Positions 17,101-17,330 of a stretch of DNA of 17,330 bases are shown here, one piece after another. Position numbers and translations under genes: made by a program. This stretch comes from Geosiphon pyriformis (lineage: Eukaryota > Glomeromycota > Glomeromycetes > Archaeosporales > Geosiphonaceae). Location: positions 8,444 through 25,773 of the forward strand of contig JAAOMT010000678.1 of assembly GCA_016748015.1 (NCBI GenBank), read 5' to 3'. The notes under the pieces were generated by a model, which worked only from the letters and a program-made list of their open reading frames with translations, did no database searches and had not been told where the DNA came from. How positions within the stretch are numbered: the first letter of the stretch is position 1; every line of letters starts with the position of its first letter.

Positions 17101-17330
17101 AGGTTTATTCATAATTAAAACTTTTATTAAAATGATAATTCCATTAATTGTGAAAAAAAAGTTATTAATTCTTTTTACTGGAATCTTCTTTATATTATTG
17201 GCTATTACAATTACTGTTTGGATTGATCTGTCCATATTTCAATTAAGTTGTTGTATTAGTTAGTAGATAATAATACTTTTGGCAGATTTACTGTTTAAGA
17301 TTAACCAAATTTGCTTTTCTTTTACTTTAG
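17101..17330. other. Unassigned AT-rich end of window
   Basis: Short minus-strand peptide traces appear in several frames, but none is recognised. The sequence probably continues gypsy element 2 toward its gag and 5' LTR, which lie outside the window. Confidence 0.35.

Noticed and set aside
1-17330. CRISPR arrays, tRNA or rRNA genes, bacterial operons or riboswitches.
   Set aside because: No spaced direct repeats, cloverleaf with T-arm consensus or ribosomal segments were seen, and the content is eukaryotic retroelements.

Overview
This window is eukaryotic and very AT-rich. It holds no recognisable host gene, tRNA or rRNA, and nearly everything that can be read is dead retrotransposon on the minus strand. 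The protein remnants resemble, from memory of the families, the Ty3/gypsy and LINE elements that fill the genomes of arbuscular mycorrhizal fungi (Glomeromycotina, such as Rhizophagus and Gigaspora). That is the most likely source, but no search was possible.

Layout, left to right. 1-849: unassigned AT-rich DNA with a decayed coding-like frame on the minus strand. 850-8180: Ty3/gypsy element 1, read right to left as truncated 5' LTR (7633-8180), gag, protease, Cys-rich region, dUTPase, reverse transcriptase, RNase H, a short integrase leader, polypurine tract and 3' LTR (850-1616). Its integrase core is missing. 8181-8199: an exact Tn5 mosaic end. 8200-9053: an isolated gypsy integrase remnant. 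9054-9072: a second exact mosaic end. 9073-9896 and 16747-17100: two halves of gypsy element 2, broken in its Cys-rich region by a LINE of about 6.8 kb (9897-16732). The LINE has ORF1 (RRM-like domain, zinc knuckle, coiled coil) and ORF2 (APE endonuclease, reverse transcriptase, RNase H, terminal Cys/His motif) joined by a UAAUG stop-start. 17101-17330: unassigned.

Two themes explain most of the window. First, the two 19-bp mosaic ends are engineered tagmentation adapter sequence, so the joins at 8181-8199 and 9054-9072 are probably assembly artefacts. The order of gypsy domains across them agrees, because integrase runs straight into the start of dUTPase with no reverse transcriptase between. 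The window should be read as three blocks: 1-8180, 8200-9053 and 9073-17330.

Second, all the elements were killed mainly by C-to-T and G-to-A changes. In-frame stops fall where the families have Trp, Gln or Arg, catalytic Asp became Asn, catalytic Glu became Lys and Gly became Glu or Arg. CpG is very rare. LINE ORF2 keeps one frame over 4.7 kb despite about 23 stops. This resembles repeat-induced point mutation or deamination of methylated cytosine. The biology most worth following is the gypsy architecture, with a Cys-rich module and a dUTPase between protease and reverse transcriptase in both elements.
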